A stretch of DNA of 64,000 nucleotides from NCBI RefSeq assembly GCF_003437535.1, contig NZ_QSQT01000008.1, positions 62,001 through 126,000 on the forward strand, written 5' to 3'. The notes under the pieces were generated by a model. That model was not told the DNA's origin. It worked only from the letters and a program-made list of their open reading frames with translations, and did no database searches. Position numbers and translations under genes: made by a program. Below are positions 52,687 to 60,984 of the stretch, in pieces. Each line of letters starts with the position of its first letter. Position 1 is the first letter of the stretch. This DNA comes from Phocaeicola plebeius. Its GTDB lineage: Bacteria > Bacteroidota > Bacteroidia > Bacteroidales > Bacteroidaceae.

Positions 52687-53541
52687 ATGAAGAGACATAA
52701 GATAAACTGGAGGGTGCCCAAAGGGGCGGAACTGACGGAATTGGACAAGAAAGTGCTGTTTTATCAGGATAAAGGGCATTTGGTTCCGACTCGCCAGTTG
52801 ATTAAGACTCCGGAACAGATTGAAGGAATTCGTCGTAGCGGCGTAATCAATACGGGAGTGCTCGACCTGGTGGAAAAGGAAATCCACGCTGGAATGAGTA
52901 CGGCCGAAATAGACAAGCTGGTGTATGAGTATACCCGGGACCACGGAGCCATTCCGGCAACCTTGGGGTATGAGGGATTTCCGAAGAGCTGTTGTACTTC
53001 CATCAATGAGGTGGTTTGCCATGGAATTCCGAGCGAAGAGGAAATTCTGGAAGAAGGCGACATTATTAATGTGGACTGTACGACGATTCTGGACGGTTAT
53101 TATGCCGACGCTTCACGTATGTTCATTATCGGAAAAACCACTCCGCAGAAAGAAAAACTGGTGCGTGTGGCAAAAGAATGTCTGGAAGTCGGTATGGAAG
53201 CAGCCCGTCCTTTCGGCTTTGTGGGAGATATCGGCCATGCCGTAGAGAAACACGCGAAGAAGAACGGATTTTCAGTGGTCCGTGATTTGTGCGGTCACGG
53301 TGTGGGAGTAGAGTTCCACGAAGAACCGGATGTAGAACACTTTGGCAAGAAGGGTACAGGTATGTTGCTTGTGCCGGGCATGGTGTTTACCATCGAACCG
53401 ATGATTAATATGGGAACCTGGGAAGTCTTCATTGACGAAGAAGACGGATGGACCGTGGTGACGGAGGATGAGCTTCCTTCCGCACAGTGGGAACACACTT
53501 TCGTAATGACGGAGCAGGGACTTGAAATATTGACCTATTAA
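52687..53541 (+). CDS. map: Type I methionine aminopeptidase with N-terminal extension
   Basis: 284 residues. An N-terminal extension of about 40 residues (MKRHKINWRVPKGAELTELD) precedes the pita-bread core. Metal ligands are visible: Asp in NVDCTTILDGYYAD (two Asp), His in GHGVGVEFHEEP, Glu in MVFTIEPMINMG, and Glu in WEHTFVMTEQGLEIL. The enzyme removes initiator methionine from nascent proteins. It is followed 15 nt later by tsaD in the same direction. A TACCTTTG box at 52657-52664 is a plausible -7 element. Confidence 0.95.
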   Translation: MKRHKINWRVPKGAELTELDKKVLFYQDKGHLVPTRQLIKTPEQIEGIRRSGVINTGVLDLVEKEIHAGMSTAEIDKLVYEYTRDHGAIPATLGYEGFPKSCCTSINEVVCHGIPSEEEILEEGDIINVDCTTILDGYYADASRMFIIGKTTPQKEKLVRVAKECLEVGMEAARPFGFVGDIGHAVEKHAKKNGFSVVRDLCGHGVGVEFHEEPDVEHFGKKGTGMLLVPGMVFTIEPMINMGTWEVFIDEEDGWTVVTEDELPSAQWEHTFVMTEQGLEILTY

Positions 53542-53556
53542 TAATAGAAGAATGTT

Positions 53557-54579
53557 ATGAGTACAATAATATTAGGAATAGAATCTTCTTGTGATGATAC
53601 TTCTGCGGCAGTGATAAAGGATGGCGTATTGCTGTCGAGCGTGATTGCCAGCCAGGCGGTGCACGAAGCTTACGGAGGAGTGGTTCCGGAACTGGCCTCA
53701 CGTGCACATCAGCAGAATATTGTTCCGGTGGTGCACGAAGCATTGAAACGTGCCGGAGTGGCAAAGGAAGATTTGAGTGCCATTGCCTTTACTCGCGGAC
53801 CGGGTCTGATGGGTTCTTTGCTGGTAGGAGTGTCTTTTGCCAAAGGACTTGCCCGCTCGTTGGATATTCCGATGGTAGAGGTGAATCATTTGCAGGGCCA
53901 TGTGCTGGCGCACTTTATTCAGGAGCCCGACGGTGAAAACGTACAGCCTAAATATCCTTTTATCTGCCTGCTGGTTTCAGGAGGAAACTCTCAGATTATC
54001 CGTGTGAATGCGTATAATGATATGGAAGTGCTGGGACAGACTATCGACGATGCGGCAGGAGAGGCTATCGACAAGTGTTCCAAGGTGATGGGGCTGGGCT
54101 ATCCAGGTGGTCCGATTATCGACAAGCTGGCGCGTCAGGGTAATCCGGAAGCCTTTAAATTCAGCAAACCGCATATCCCGGGCTATGACTATAGCTTTAG
54201 CGGACTGAAAACCTCTTTCCTGTACTCGCTCAGAGACTGGATGAAAGAAGATCCCGATTTCGTAGAACATCATAAGACGGATTTGGCTGCTTCGTTGGAA
54301 AAAACGATTGTAGACATTCTGATGGATAAATTACGTAAGGTAGTAAAGGATACAGGCATCAAGGAAGTGGCCGTAGCCGGAGGAGTATCGGCAAACAACG
54401 GCCTGCGAAACGCTTTCCGTGAACATGCGAAAAAATATGGCTGGAACATTTTCATACCGAAGTTCGGGTATACTACCGACAATGCGGCCATGATCGCCAT
54501 TACGGGATATTATAAGTTTTTGGACAAGGATTTTTGCACTATAGACAAACCCGCTTATTCACGGGTAACCATTAAGTAA
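53557..54579 (+). CDS. tsaD: tRNA N6-threonylcarbamoyladenosine transferase subunit TsaD
   Basis: 340 residues, full length. Family motifs: GIESSCDDTSAAVI (about 7-20), VNHLQGHVLAHF with the iron-binding His pair (about 108-119), LLVSGGNSQI, IDKCSKVMGLGYPGGP and VAVAGGVSANNGLR. With TsaB, TsaC and TsaE it makes t6A37 in ANN-decoding tRNAs. It follows map and precedes a cinA-like gene by 20 nt, likely one transcript. Confidence 0.97.
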   Translation: MSTIILGIESSCDDTSAAVIKDGVLLSSVIASQAVHEAYGGVVPELASRAHQQNIVPVVHEALKRAGVAKEDLSAIAFTRGPGLMGSLLVGVSFAKGLARSLDIPMVEVNHLQGHVLAHFIQEPDGENVQPKYPFICLLVSGGNSQIIRVNAYNDMEVLGQTIDDAAGEAIDKCSKVMGLGYPGGPIIDKLARQGNPEAFKFSKPHIPGYDYSFSGLKTSFLYSLRDWMKEDPDFVEHHKTDLAASLEKTIVDILMDKLRKVVKDTGIKEVAVAGGVSANNGLRNAFREHAKKYGWNIFIPKFGYTTDNAAMIAITGYYKFLDKDFCTIDKPAYSRVTIK

Positions 54580-54599
54580 CAATTTAGAGAAAACAGATT

Positions 54600-55100
54600 A
54601 TGTCAGTAGAAACCAAAACACTAAGTAAGGAGATAAGTGAAATTTTCTGGAGAGAAGGCTATACATTGGCTACTGCAGAAAGTTGTACGGCTGGTAACGT
54701 GGCAGCCATCATAACTGCTATCCCAGGTAGTTCTCGTTTCTATAAAGGTGGGGTTATTGCCTACTCAGATGAGGTAAAGAAAACGCATTTATATGTAAAT
54801 GCCGAAACACTGGAACAGCATGGGGCGGTAAGTGAAGAAACCGTTGTGGAAATGGTAAAGGGTGCCATCAAGGCTTTGGATGTGGATTATGCAATGGCTA
54901 CATCCGGAATTGCCGGTCCTGGCGGAGGAAGTCCGGAAAAGCCGGTCGGTACGATTTGGGTAGCAGCCGGAACAAAAGATGCGGTGCTTACAGCTAAATT
55001 GACCGAAGATGAAGGCCGTGAGAAAAATATTCAGGCTGCAACGGCAAAAACCCTCCAATTGTTGTTGGAATTATGCCAAAATCAGGGAAAAGAGGAGTAA
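54600..55100 (+). CDS. CinA-family protein (C-terminal nicotinamide-nucleotide amidase domain)
   Basis: 166 residues corresponding only to the CinA C-terminal domain (PncC type): TLATAESCTAGNVAAIITAI with catalytic Ser/Cys region (about 19-38), SRFYKGGVIAYSDEVKK, MATSGIAGPGGGSPEKPVGT (about 100-119). Stand-alone proteins of this type deamidate nicotinamide mononucleotide for NAD recycling. There is no N-terminal MoaB-like domain, so it is not full CinA. It sits after tsaD; a separate promoter for the ribosomal genes follows. Confidence 0.9.
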   Translation: MSVETKTLSKEISEIFWREGYTLATAESCTAGNVAAIITAIPGSSRFYKGGVIAYSDEVKKTHLYVNAETLEQHGAVSEETVVEMVKGAIKALDVDYAMATSGIAGPGGGSPEKPVGTIWVAAGTKDAVLTAKLTEDEGREKNIQAATAKTLQLLLELCQNQGKEE

Positions 55101-55123
55101 AAGTTCAATTTATTGGAAAAAGA

Positions 55124-55155
55124 TTTGTTTATATAAAATAAAATCACTTACTTTG
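55124..55155 (+). promoter_or_regulatory. Promoter of the rpmB-rpmG-DUF4295 operon
   Basis: TTTG at 55124-55127, a 20-nt spacer and TTACTTTG at 55148-55155 give the Bacteroidetes primary-sigma pattern with one mismatch, about 50 nt before rpmB. Confidence 0.65.
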
Positions 55156-55204
55156 CACTCCGTTTGAGAGAACCATGGAATAAAACTATAAAAACTAGAT
55201 AGAA

Positions 55205-55465
55205 ATGTCGAAAATTTGTCAAATTACCGGAAAGAAAGCCTTGATAGGCAACAACGTTTCACACTCTAAGAGAAGAACAAAAAGAACTTTTGATGTGAAC
55301 TTGTTTACAAAGAAATTCTACTATGTAGAACAGGATTGCTGGATTAGCCTGAACATCTGCGCTAACGGCTTGCGAGTTATTAACAAAAAAGGCCTGGATG
55401 CAGCGCTGAACGAAGCGGTAGCAAAAGGTTATTGTGATTGGAAAACTATCAAAATTATTGGTTAA
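55205..55465 (+). CDS. rpmB: 50S ribosomal protein L28
   Basis: 86 residues: [40 protein letters not shown], then [20 protein letters not shown]. This is the Bacteroidetes L28 of standard length. It is the first gene of a three-gene ribosomal operon with rpmG and the DUF4295 gene (gaps of 19 and 9 nt). Confidence 0.96.
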   Translation: MSKICQITGKKALIGNNVSHSKRRTKRTFDVNLFTKKFYYVEQDCWISLNICANGLRVINKKGLDAALNEAVAKGYCDWKTIKIIG

Positions 55466-55484
55466 TTAAAAGGAGAGAAAGACT

Positions 55485-55673
55485 ATGGCTAAGAAAGCTA
55501 AAGGAAACAGAGTACAGGTAATCCTTGAATGCACAGAAATGAAGGATAGTGGTATGCCGGGAACTTCTCGTTATATTACAACTAAGAATAGAAAAAATAC
55601 CACTGAAAGATTGGAGTTGAAGAAATACAATCCGATTTTGAAAAGAGTAACAGTTCATAAAGAAATTAAATAA
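55485..55673 (+). CDS. rpmG: 50S ribosomal protein L33
   Basis: 62 residues beginning [20 protein letters not shown], with [20 protein letters not shown] and the end [16 protein letters not shown]. Only one Cys is present, so this is the zinc-independent form of L33. It is in the operon with rpmB. Confidence 0.95.
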   Translation: MAKKAKGNRVQVILECTEMKDSGMPGTSRYITTKNRKNTTERLELKKYNPILKRVTVHKEIK

Positions 55674-55682
55674 TAACAGACC

Positions 55683-55838
55683 ATGGCAAAGAAAACAGTC
55701 GCAACCCTTCAGACAGGTAAAGAAGGACGTTCTTATACTAAGGTTATCAAAATGGTTAAGTCTCCGAAAACTGGTGCTTACGTTTTTGATGAACAAATGG
55801 TTCCTAACGAAAAAGTACAGGACTTCTTCAAGAAATAA
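55683..55838 (+). CDS. DUF4295 ribosome-associated protein (bL38 type)
   Basis: 51 residues: MAKKTVATLQTGKEGRSYTK, VIKMVKSPKTGAYVFDEQMV, PNEKVQDFFKK. The small DUF4295 family is confined to Bacteroidetes and always sits with rpmB and rpmG. As I recall, the Flavobacterium johnsoniae ribosome structure identified such a protein as a lineage-specific large-subunit protein named bL38; the assignment here rests on that memory and on context. The 9-nt gap to rpmG indicates co-translation. Confidence 0.9.
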   Translation: MAKKTVATLQTGKEGRSYTKVIKMVKSPKTGAYVFDEQMVPNEKVQDFFKK

Positions 55839-55867
55839 TTTATCTTTTGAGATATAAAATGCTAAAT

Positions 55868-55906
55868 AAAAGTTCCTTTCATTTAAATATGGAAGGAACT
55901 TTTTTT
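55868..55906 (+). terminator. Terminator of the ribosomal protein operon
   Basis: AAAAGTTCCTT (55868) pairs with AAGGAACTTTT (from 55893) and is followed by a T run. The T run overlaps the -33 element of the ftsY promoter. Confidence 0.88.
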
Positions 55907-55935
55907 GTGTGAAAGCGAGAATAGTTATATCTTTG
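55904..55935 (+). promoter_or_regulatory. Promoter of ftsY
   Basis: TTTG at 55904-55907, a 20-nt spacer and TATCTTTG at 55928-55935 match the Bacteroidetes consensus exactly, 27 nt before the ATG at 55963. Confidence 0.75.
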
Positions 55936-55962
55936 TGTCAGAAACTGATAAAAGTAAGTTGT

Positions 55963-56928
55963 ATGGGATTTTTTAGTTTTTTCTCAAAGGAAAAAAAAGA
56001 AACATTAGACAAAGGATTGTCTAAGACCAAAGAAAGTGTATTTGGAAAAATAGCACGTGCGGTGGCTGGAAAATCAAAGGTGGATGACGAGGTGCTGGAC
56101 AATCTGGAAGAAGTGCTTATTACGTCTGATGTGGGAGTAGAAACTACGCTGAACATTATCAAGCGCATTGAAACCAGAGTGGCAAAGGATAAGTATGTGA
56201 ATACACAGGAGCTGAACAATATCCTTCGTGAGGAGATTGCGGCGTTGCTGATGGAAAACAATACGGTGGATGCTGCCGATTTTGATGTGCCTCAGGATAA
56301 GACTCCTTATGTGATTATGGTGGTAGGCGTGAACGGAGTAGGAAAAACGACGACTATCGGTAAGCTGGCTTATCAGTTTAAAAAAGCCGGGAAAAAGGTC
56401 TATCTGGGTGCCGCAGATACTTTCCGTGCCGCAGCTGTAGAACAGCTTGACATCTGGGGAGAACGTGTGGGTGTACCGGTAATAAAACAGAAAATGGGAG
56501 CTGACCCTGCTTCAGTAGCTTTTGATACGCTGAGTTCTGCCAAGGCTAATAATGCTGACGTGGTAATCATTGATACGGCAGGACGTTTGCACAATAAGAT
56601 TGGTTTGATGAACGAGCTGACAAAAATCAAGAACGTGATGAAAAAGGTGGTACCCGATGCACCTCATGAAGTGTTGCTGGTACTGGACGGCTCTACCGGG
56701 CAGAATGCATTCGAACAGGCCAAACAGTTTACTTTGGCTACAGAAGTAACCGCCATGGCTATCACCAAACTTGACGGAACAGCCAAGGGTGGAGTAGTGA
56801 TTGGAATTTCCGACCAGTTTAAGATTCCGGTGAGATACATCGGTCTGGGAGAAGGTATGGAAGACCTGCAGATATTCCGTCGCCGTGAGTTCGTAGATTC
56901 ATTGTTTGGCTCAACCACTGAAAAATGA
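55963..56928 (+). CDS. ftsY: Signal recognition particle receptor FtsY
   Basis: 321 residues from MGFFSFFSKEKKETLDKGLS. The start is set by the -7 box at 55928-55935, which rules out the longer frame from 55909. The short A region is followed by the N domain (about 20-95) and G domain with VVGVNGVGKTTTIGKLA (P loop), DTFRAAAVEQLDIW, VIIDTAGRLHNK, TKLDGTAKGG and GLGEGMEDL. It is the membrane-associated GTPase that docks ribosome-SRP complexes at SecYEG. Its stop overlaps the rimO start by 4 nt. Confidence 0.97.
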   Translation: MGFFSFFSKEKKETLDKGLSKTKESVFGKIARAVAGKSKVDDEVLDNLEEVLITSDVGVETTLNIIKRIETRVAKDKYVNTQELNNILREEIAALLMENNTVDAADFDVPQDKTPYVIMVVGVNGVGKTTTIGKLAYQFKKAGKKVYLGAADTFRAAAVEQLDIWGERVGVPVIKQKMGADPASVAFDTLSSAKANNADVVIIDTAGRLHNKIGLMNELTKIKNVMKKVVPDAPHEVLLVLDGSTGQNAFEQAKQFTLATEVTAMAITKLDGTAKGGVVIGISDQFKIPVRYIGLGEGMEDLQIFRRREFVDSLFGSTTEK

Positions 56929-58226
56929 GAAAGAATACAATCGATATAATTACTTTAGGATGCTCGAAAAATCTGGTAGATTCCGAAAAGCTGATGAAGC
57001 AGCTGGAAGCTAATGGATACAAGGTGACACATGACAGCGACCATCCGCAGGGAGAAGTTGCCGTTATCAATACGTGTGGCTTTATTGGCGATGCCAAAGA
57101 GGAATCTATCAACATGATTCTGGAGTTCTGTCAGGCAAAGGAAGAAGGACGCTTGAAGAAACTTTATGTAATGGGCTGTTTGTCGGAACGTTACCTGAAG
57201 GACCTGCAGATGGAAATTCCGCAGGTCGACAAATTCTATGGGAAGTTCAACTGGAATGAACTTTTGGCCGATTTAGGAAAGGCCTATCATTCTGAATTTG
57301 CCATTGAGCGTCATCTGACGACTCCGAAGCATTATGCATACCTGAAAATATCAGAAGGTTGCGACCGCAAGTGTTCTTATTGCGCCATTCCTATCATTAC
57401 CGGTAAACATGTGTCTCGTCCTATGGAAGAAATTCTGGACGAAGTGCGCTTGCTGGTTTCCGAAGGGGTGAAAGAATTTCAGGTCATTGCACAGGAACTG
57501 ACCTATTACGGAGTGGATTTGTATAAAAAACAGATGTTGCCGGAGCTGATAGAGCAGATGGCACATATACCGGGTGTGGAATGGATTCGTCTGCATTATG
57601 CCTATCCCGCTCATTTCCCGGAAGATTTGTTCCGCGTAATGCGTGAAAATGATAATGTATGTAAGTACATGGACATTGCCTTGCAGCATATCAGCGATAA
57701 CATGCTGCAAAAGATGCGTCGCCATGTGACGAAGGCAGAAACCTATCAGCTGATAGAGAAATTCCGTAAGGAAGTGCCTGGCATTCATTTACGTACTACA
57801 TTGATGGTAGGTCATCCAGGTGAAACGGAGCAGGATTTTGAGGAACTGATGGAATTTGTCCGCACGGCACGTTTTGACCGTATGGGGGCATTTGCTTATT
57901 CGGAAGAAGAAGGAACTTATTCTGCCAAGCATTATAAGGATGAGATTCCGCAGGAAGTCAAGCAGCAGCGTTTGGATGCATTGATGGAATTGCAGCAGGA
58001 AATCTCTGCCGACTTGTCTCATCGCAAGATTGGACAGGAATTCAAGGTAATCATCGACCGCAAGGAAGGCGATTACTATATCGGCCGTACACAGTTTGAT
58101 TCACCGGAAGTCGATCCGGAGGTGTTGATAAAAGTGGAAAATCACCGCTTGAGAATCGGCAGTTTCCATCGGGTAAAAGTGTACGATGCAGATGATTTTG
58201 ATTTGTATGCTACAATCGTAAAATAA
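56925..58226 (+). CDS. rimO: Ribosomal protein S12 methylthiotransferase RimO
   Basis: 433 residues. N-terminal UPF0004 domain with cluster-binding cysteines in TLGCSKNLVDSEK, INTCGFIGDAKEE and VMGCLSERY. The radical-SAM core has SEGCDRKCSYCAIPIITGKH (CxxxCxxC, about 144-155), and the C-terminal TRAM domain runs from about residue 370. SEGCDRKCSYCAIP with the RimO-type N-terminus separates it from MiaB. It adds a methylthio group to the conserved Asp of S12. It is coupled to ftsY (ATGA overlap) and to the HU gene 1 nt downstream. Confidence 0.95.
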   Translation: MRKNTIDIITLGCSKNLVDSEKLMKQLEANGYKVTHDSDHPQGEVAVINTCGFIGDAKEESINMILEFCQAKEEGRLKKLYVMGCLSERYLKDLQMEIPQVDKFYGKFNWNELLADLGKAYHSEFAIERHLTTPKHYAYLKISEGCDRKCSYCAIPIITGKHVSRPMEEILDEVRLLVSEGVKEFQVIAQELTYYGVDLYKKQMLPELIEQMAHIPGVEWIRLHYAYPAHFPEDLFRVMRENDNVCKYMDIALQHISDNMLQKMRRHVTKAETYQLIEKFRKEVPGIHLRTTLMVGHPGETEQDFEELMEFVRTARFDRMGAFAYSEEEGTYSAKHYKDEIPQEVKQQRLDALMELQQEISADLSHRKIGQEFKVIIDRKEGDYYIGRTQFDSPEVDPEVLIKVENHRLRIGSFHRVKVYDADDFDLYATIVK

Positions 58227-58227
58227 A

Positions 58228-58518
58228 ATGACAAATAAGGAATTCATAGAAGAATTGTCCCGCCGTCTGGATAAAACCGAGAAAGATACAGCCTCCTTGG
58301 TTAGTTCTTTCACGGAGTGCTTGTCGCAGACATTGCAGGAAGATAAGATAGTGAATTTGCAAGGCTTCGGTTCCTTTGAGGTGAAAAAGAAAATGGAACG
58401 TATTTCTGTGAATCCTGTCACTAAGCAGCGCTTTTTGGTGCCTCCCAAATTGGCGTTAGCTTTTAAGCCAAGTGCTGTTTTGAAAGAAAAGTTTAAAAAC
58501 ATTTCATCGGATGAGTGA
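58228..58518 (+). CDS. HU-family DNA-binding protein
   Basis: 96 residues with the canonical HU/IHF order: MTNKEFIEELSRRLDKTEKD, helix SLVSSFTECLSQTLQEDKIV, NLQGFGSFEVKKKMERISVN (beta arm start) and PVTKQRFLVPPKLALAFKPS. It binds and bends DNA as a dimer. The usual arm tip RNP is replaced by a shorter variant (SVNPVTKQRF). It is the first of two HU-type genes; its end overlaps the HU-LysM gene by 8 nt, suggesting the two proteins may form a heterodimer. Confidence 0.92.
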   Translation: MTNKEFIEELSRRLDKTEKDTASLVSSFTECLSQTLQEDKIVNLQGFGSFEVKKKMERISVNPVTKQRFLVPPKLALAFKPSAVLKEKFKNISSDE

Positions 58519-59641
58519 TAAAATAACTTTACAGGAACTTGTGGAGTCGTTTGCCCGGAAATGCCAGTTGGACCCTGCAGAGGCTGCATTGTTTGTGAAG
58601 GAGTTCTTGAATTTGATTGAAGAAGCCTTGGCAAGAGACAAGTACGTAAAGGTTAAAGGATTAGGTACTTTTAAGCTTATAAACATTGAAGCTCGAAAAA
58701 GTGTAGATGTAAATACAGGGGAGTCGATAGAGATAAAGGAGCACACACGTGTGTCTTTTGTTCCGGAAACTGGATTGAGGGACTTGATAAATAAACCTTT
58801 TGCGCATTTTCAGTCTGTTCTGCTTAATGATGATGTGCATTTTGAAGACCTTCCCGATGAAGGTAGTGTATCGGAAGTAAACGAGGAAGGAGAAGAGATT
58901 TCAGAAGCCATTTCGGATGATGAAAAGGATGGCTTACCGGAAACGGAAGAGATGCTTTCGGAAGCTGAAACTGGTATTGCCGCTACTGTATTAGTAGAGG
59001 AAGAACAAAAGAATGAAGTGGTGGAGGATACTGAACAAGTAACTGTAGTACAAGAGGATGCGCCTTCGGATGAAACAACAGCTTCTACAGAAGCTGGTAC
59101 TGGGATAAAAGAACCGGCTGAAGAGAAAAAGAATATACCCTGGTGTATGATTGCTTCCATCTTGCTGGTGGGTATTTTTATAGGAGGAATCGTGACATGG
59201 GTATTGACCTCGGGCCGACGGTATATTCCGGAACAAGTGGTAGAGAAACTGATGAATGAAACGCAGAAAACGCCTGCGCCTGTGGTTTCGGACTCCTTGC
59301 AGGTGGCTGATACTTTAGTTGTAAAAAAAGATTCTTCTTTGGTACAGAAGAAGGATACCTTGAAAACCGTCGCGAAGAAAGGAGAAAAAACTCCCGTAGC
59401 TTCTACGTCTGTACCGAAAAGGGAAACCTTAGCCGATACGGTTGAATACCAGATAACTGGAAATCAGGGCTCATATACCCTTAAACCAGGGGAGAGCCTG
59501 GTACGTGTGGCCCTGAAATTCTACGGAAATAAAAAACTATGGCCTTATCTGGTGAAGCACAATAAGGCTATTATCAAAAATCCGGATAACGTGCCGGTGG
59601 GTACCACAATTCAGATTCCGCAACTTACTCCTAAAAAATAA
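58511..59641 (+). CDS. HU-domain protein with transmembrane segment and C-terminal LysM
   Basis: 376 residues in three parts. Residues 1-95 are an HU/IHF domain (MSDKITLQELVESFARKCQL, YVKVKGLGTFKLINIEARKS, ITVSFVPE-type arm). Residues about 100-210 form a long Glu/Asp/Ser-rich linker. A single membrane segment (IPWCMIASILLVGIFIGGIV, about 212-235) follows, then about 80 Lys/Ser-rich residues and a LysM domain (about 322-373; SYTLKPGESLVRVALKFYGN, VPVGTTIQIPQL). The topology implies DNA binding in the cytoplasm and peptidoglycan binding in the periplasm by one protein. The gene overlaps the preceding HU gene. Confidence 0.92.
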   Translation: MSDKITLQELVESFARKCQLDPAEAALFVKEFLNLIEEALARDKYVKVKGLGTFKLINIEARKSVDVNTGESIEIKEHTRVSFVPETGLRDLINKPFAHFQSVLLNDDVHFEDLPDEGSVSEVNEEGEEISEAISDDEKDGLPETEEMLSEAETGIAATVLVEEEQKNEVVEDTEQVTVVQEDAPSDETTASTEAGTGIKEPAEEKKNIPWCMIASILLVGIFIGGIVTWVLTSGRRYIPEQVVEKLMNETQKTPAPVVSDSLQVADTLVVKKDSSLVQKKDTLKTVAKKGEKTPVASTSVPKRETLADTVEYQITGNQGSYTLKPGESLVRVALKFYGNKKLWPYLVKHNKAIIKNPDNVPVGTTIQIPQLTPKK

Positions 59642-59645
59642 CGAG

Positions 59646-59677
59646 AGGCCTTGTTTCAATTCAAACAAGGCCTTTTT
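59646..59677 (+). terminator. Terminator of the ftsY-rimO-HU operon
   Basis: AGGCCTTGTTT (59646) pairs with AAACAAGGCCT (to 59673) and is followed by TTTT. Confidence 0.9.
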
Positions 59678-59740
59678 AATTTTCTTTAGTTCAATAAGCC
59701 TTAAAAGGCGAAACCCGTCTATATTTTTTTATCAAAATTT

Positions 59741-59772
59741 ATTGTGCCTGTTAAGGGAATACCTTAATTTTG
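59741..59772 (+). promoter_or_regulatory. Promoter of the moxR-bat operon
   Basis: ATTG at 59741-59744, 20 nt, then TAATTTTG at 59765-59772 fit the Bacteroidetes -33/-7 pattern (one mismatch in the -33). Confidence 0.55.
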
Positions 59773-59847
59773 GGGTGTCTTTTTAGATATATGTTTTGAA
59801 AGGGCATTTTTTAATGAAAAAAAAGAGAACTAAAATAGAAGAAAATT

Positions 59848-60843
59848 ATGGCTGAAGCTATTGACATTCGTGAATTGAATGAACGAATCGAACGCCAGAG
59901 CGCGTTTGTAACAAACCTGATGGAGGGAATGAATCAGGTAATCGTAGGTCAAAAACATCTTATCGAATCTTTATTGATTGGGTTGCTTTCTGACGGACAT
60001 ATTCTGCTGGAAGGTGTTCCGGGATTGGCAAAGACCTTGGCAATCAAAACCCTTGCTTCATTGATCGATTCAAAATACAGTCGTGTGCAGTTTACTCCTG
60101 ACTTGCTGCCGGCCGATATTATCGGTACGATGATTTACAGTCAGAAGGATGAGCAGTTCGTTGCCAACAAAGGACCGGTTTTTGCCAACTTTGTACTGGC
60201 CGATGAAATTAACCGTGCGCCGGCTAAAGTACAGAGTGCCTTGCTCGAGGCCATGCAGGAACGTCAGGTGACACTGGGTAAGCAGACTTTTGCACTTCCG
60301 AAGCCTTTCCTGGTAATGGCTACGCAGAACCCGATTGAGCAGGAAGGTACTTATCCGTTGCCTGAAGCGCAGGTAGACCGTTTCATGCTGAAGGTGATTA
60401 TTGATTATCCGAAGCTGGAAGAAGAAAAGAAGATTATCCGTCAGAACATCAACGGAGAACGTACGGAAGTTCGTCCTATTTTGAAGGCTGAAGACATTAT
60501 TGCTGCCCGCGAAGTGGTTCGTCAGGTATATCTGGATGAAAAGATTGAACAGTACATTGCAGATATCGTATTTGCTACCCGTTATCCGGAAAAATACGAC
60601 TTGAAAGAACTGAAGGGCTTGATTGGCTTTGGAGGTTCTCCTCGTGCTTCTATCAACCTGGCACTGGCTGCACGCAGTTACGCTTTCATCAAACGTCGTG
60701 GATACGTGATTCCGGAAGATGTGAGATTCGTGGCTCATGACGTGCTTCGTCACCGTATCGGACTGACTTATGAAGCAGAAGCTACCAACGTGACTTCTGA
60801 TGAAATCGTCAGCAAGATTCTGAACAAGGTTGAAGTGCCCTGA
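59848..60843 (+). CDS. MoxR-family AAA+ ATPase
   Basis: 331 residues. Walker A is LEGVPGLAKTLAIKTLA (about 52-68), Walker B FVLADEINRAPAKVQSALLE (about 112-131), and the sensor region MATQNPIEQEGTYPLPEAQV (about 152-171), all standard for the MoxR subgroup. These ATPases act as chaperones for von Willebrand-factor-A proteins encoded next to them. Here a DUF58 and a BatA-type VWA protein follow in the same operon, which is the Bat (aerotolerance) locus first described in Bacteroides fragilis. Confidence 0.95.
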   Translation: MAEAIDIRELNERIERQSAFVTNLMEGMNQVIVGQKHLIESLLIGLLSDGHILLEGVPGLAKTLAIKTLASLIDSKYSRVQFTPDLLPADIIGTMIYSQKDEQFVANKGPVFANFVLADEINRAPAKVQSALLEAMQERQVTLGKQTFALPKPFLVMATQNPIEQEGTYPLPEAQVDRFMLKVIIDYPKLEEEKKIIRQNINGERTEVRPILKAEDIIAAREVVRQVYLDEKIEQYIADIVFATRYPEKYDLKELKGLIGFGGSPRASINLALAARSYAFIKRRGYVIPEDVRFVAHDVLRHRIGLTYEAEATNVTSDEIVSKILNKVEVP

Positions 60844-60984
60844 TGCGCTGATACCCGTAACGGTTACAGACGGGGAAGAGAGTCCCCGTCGGCTTTTATT
60901 CGCAGTCGGAAGGCTGCATGATTATAAATGACTAAGCTGTGTTCCTTTGGTTGCTCCAGGGGAACACGGTCAAATATTAAAGGA

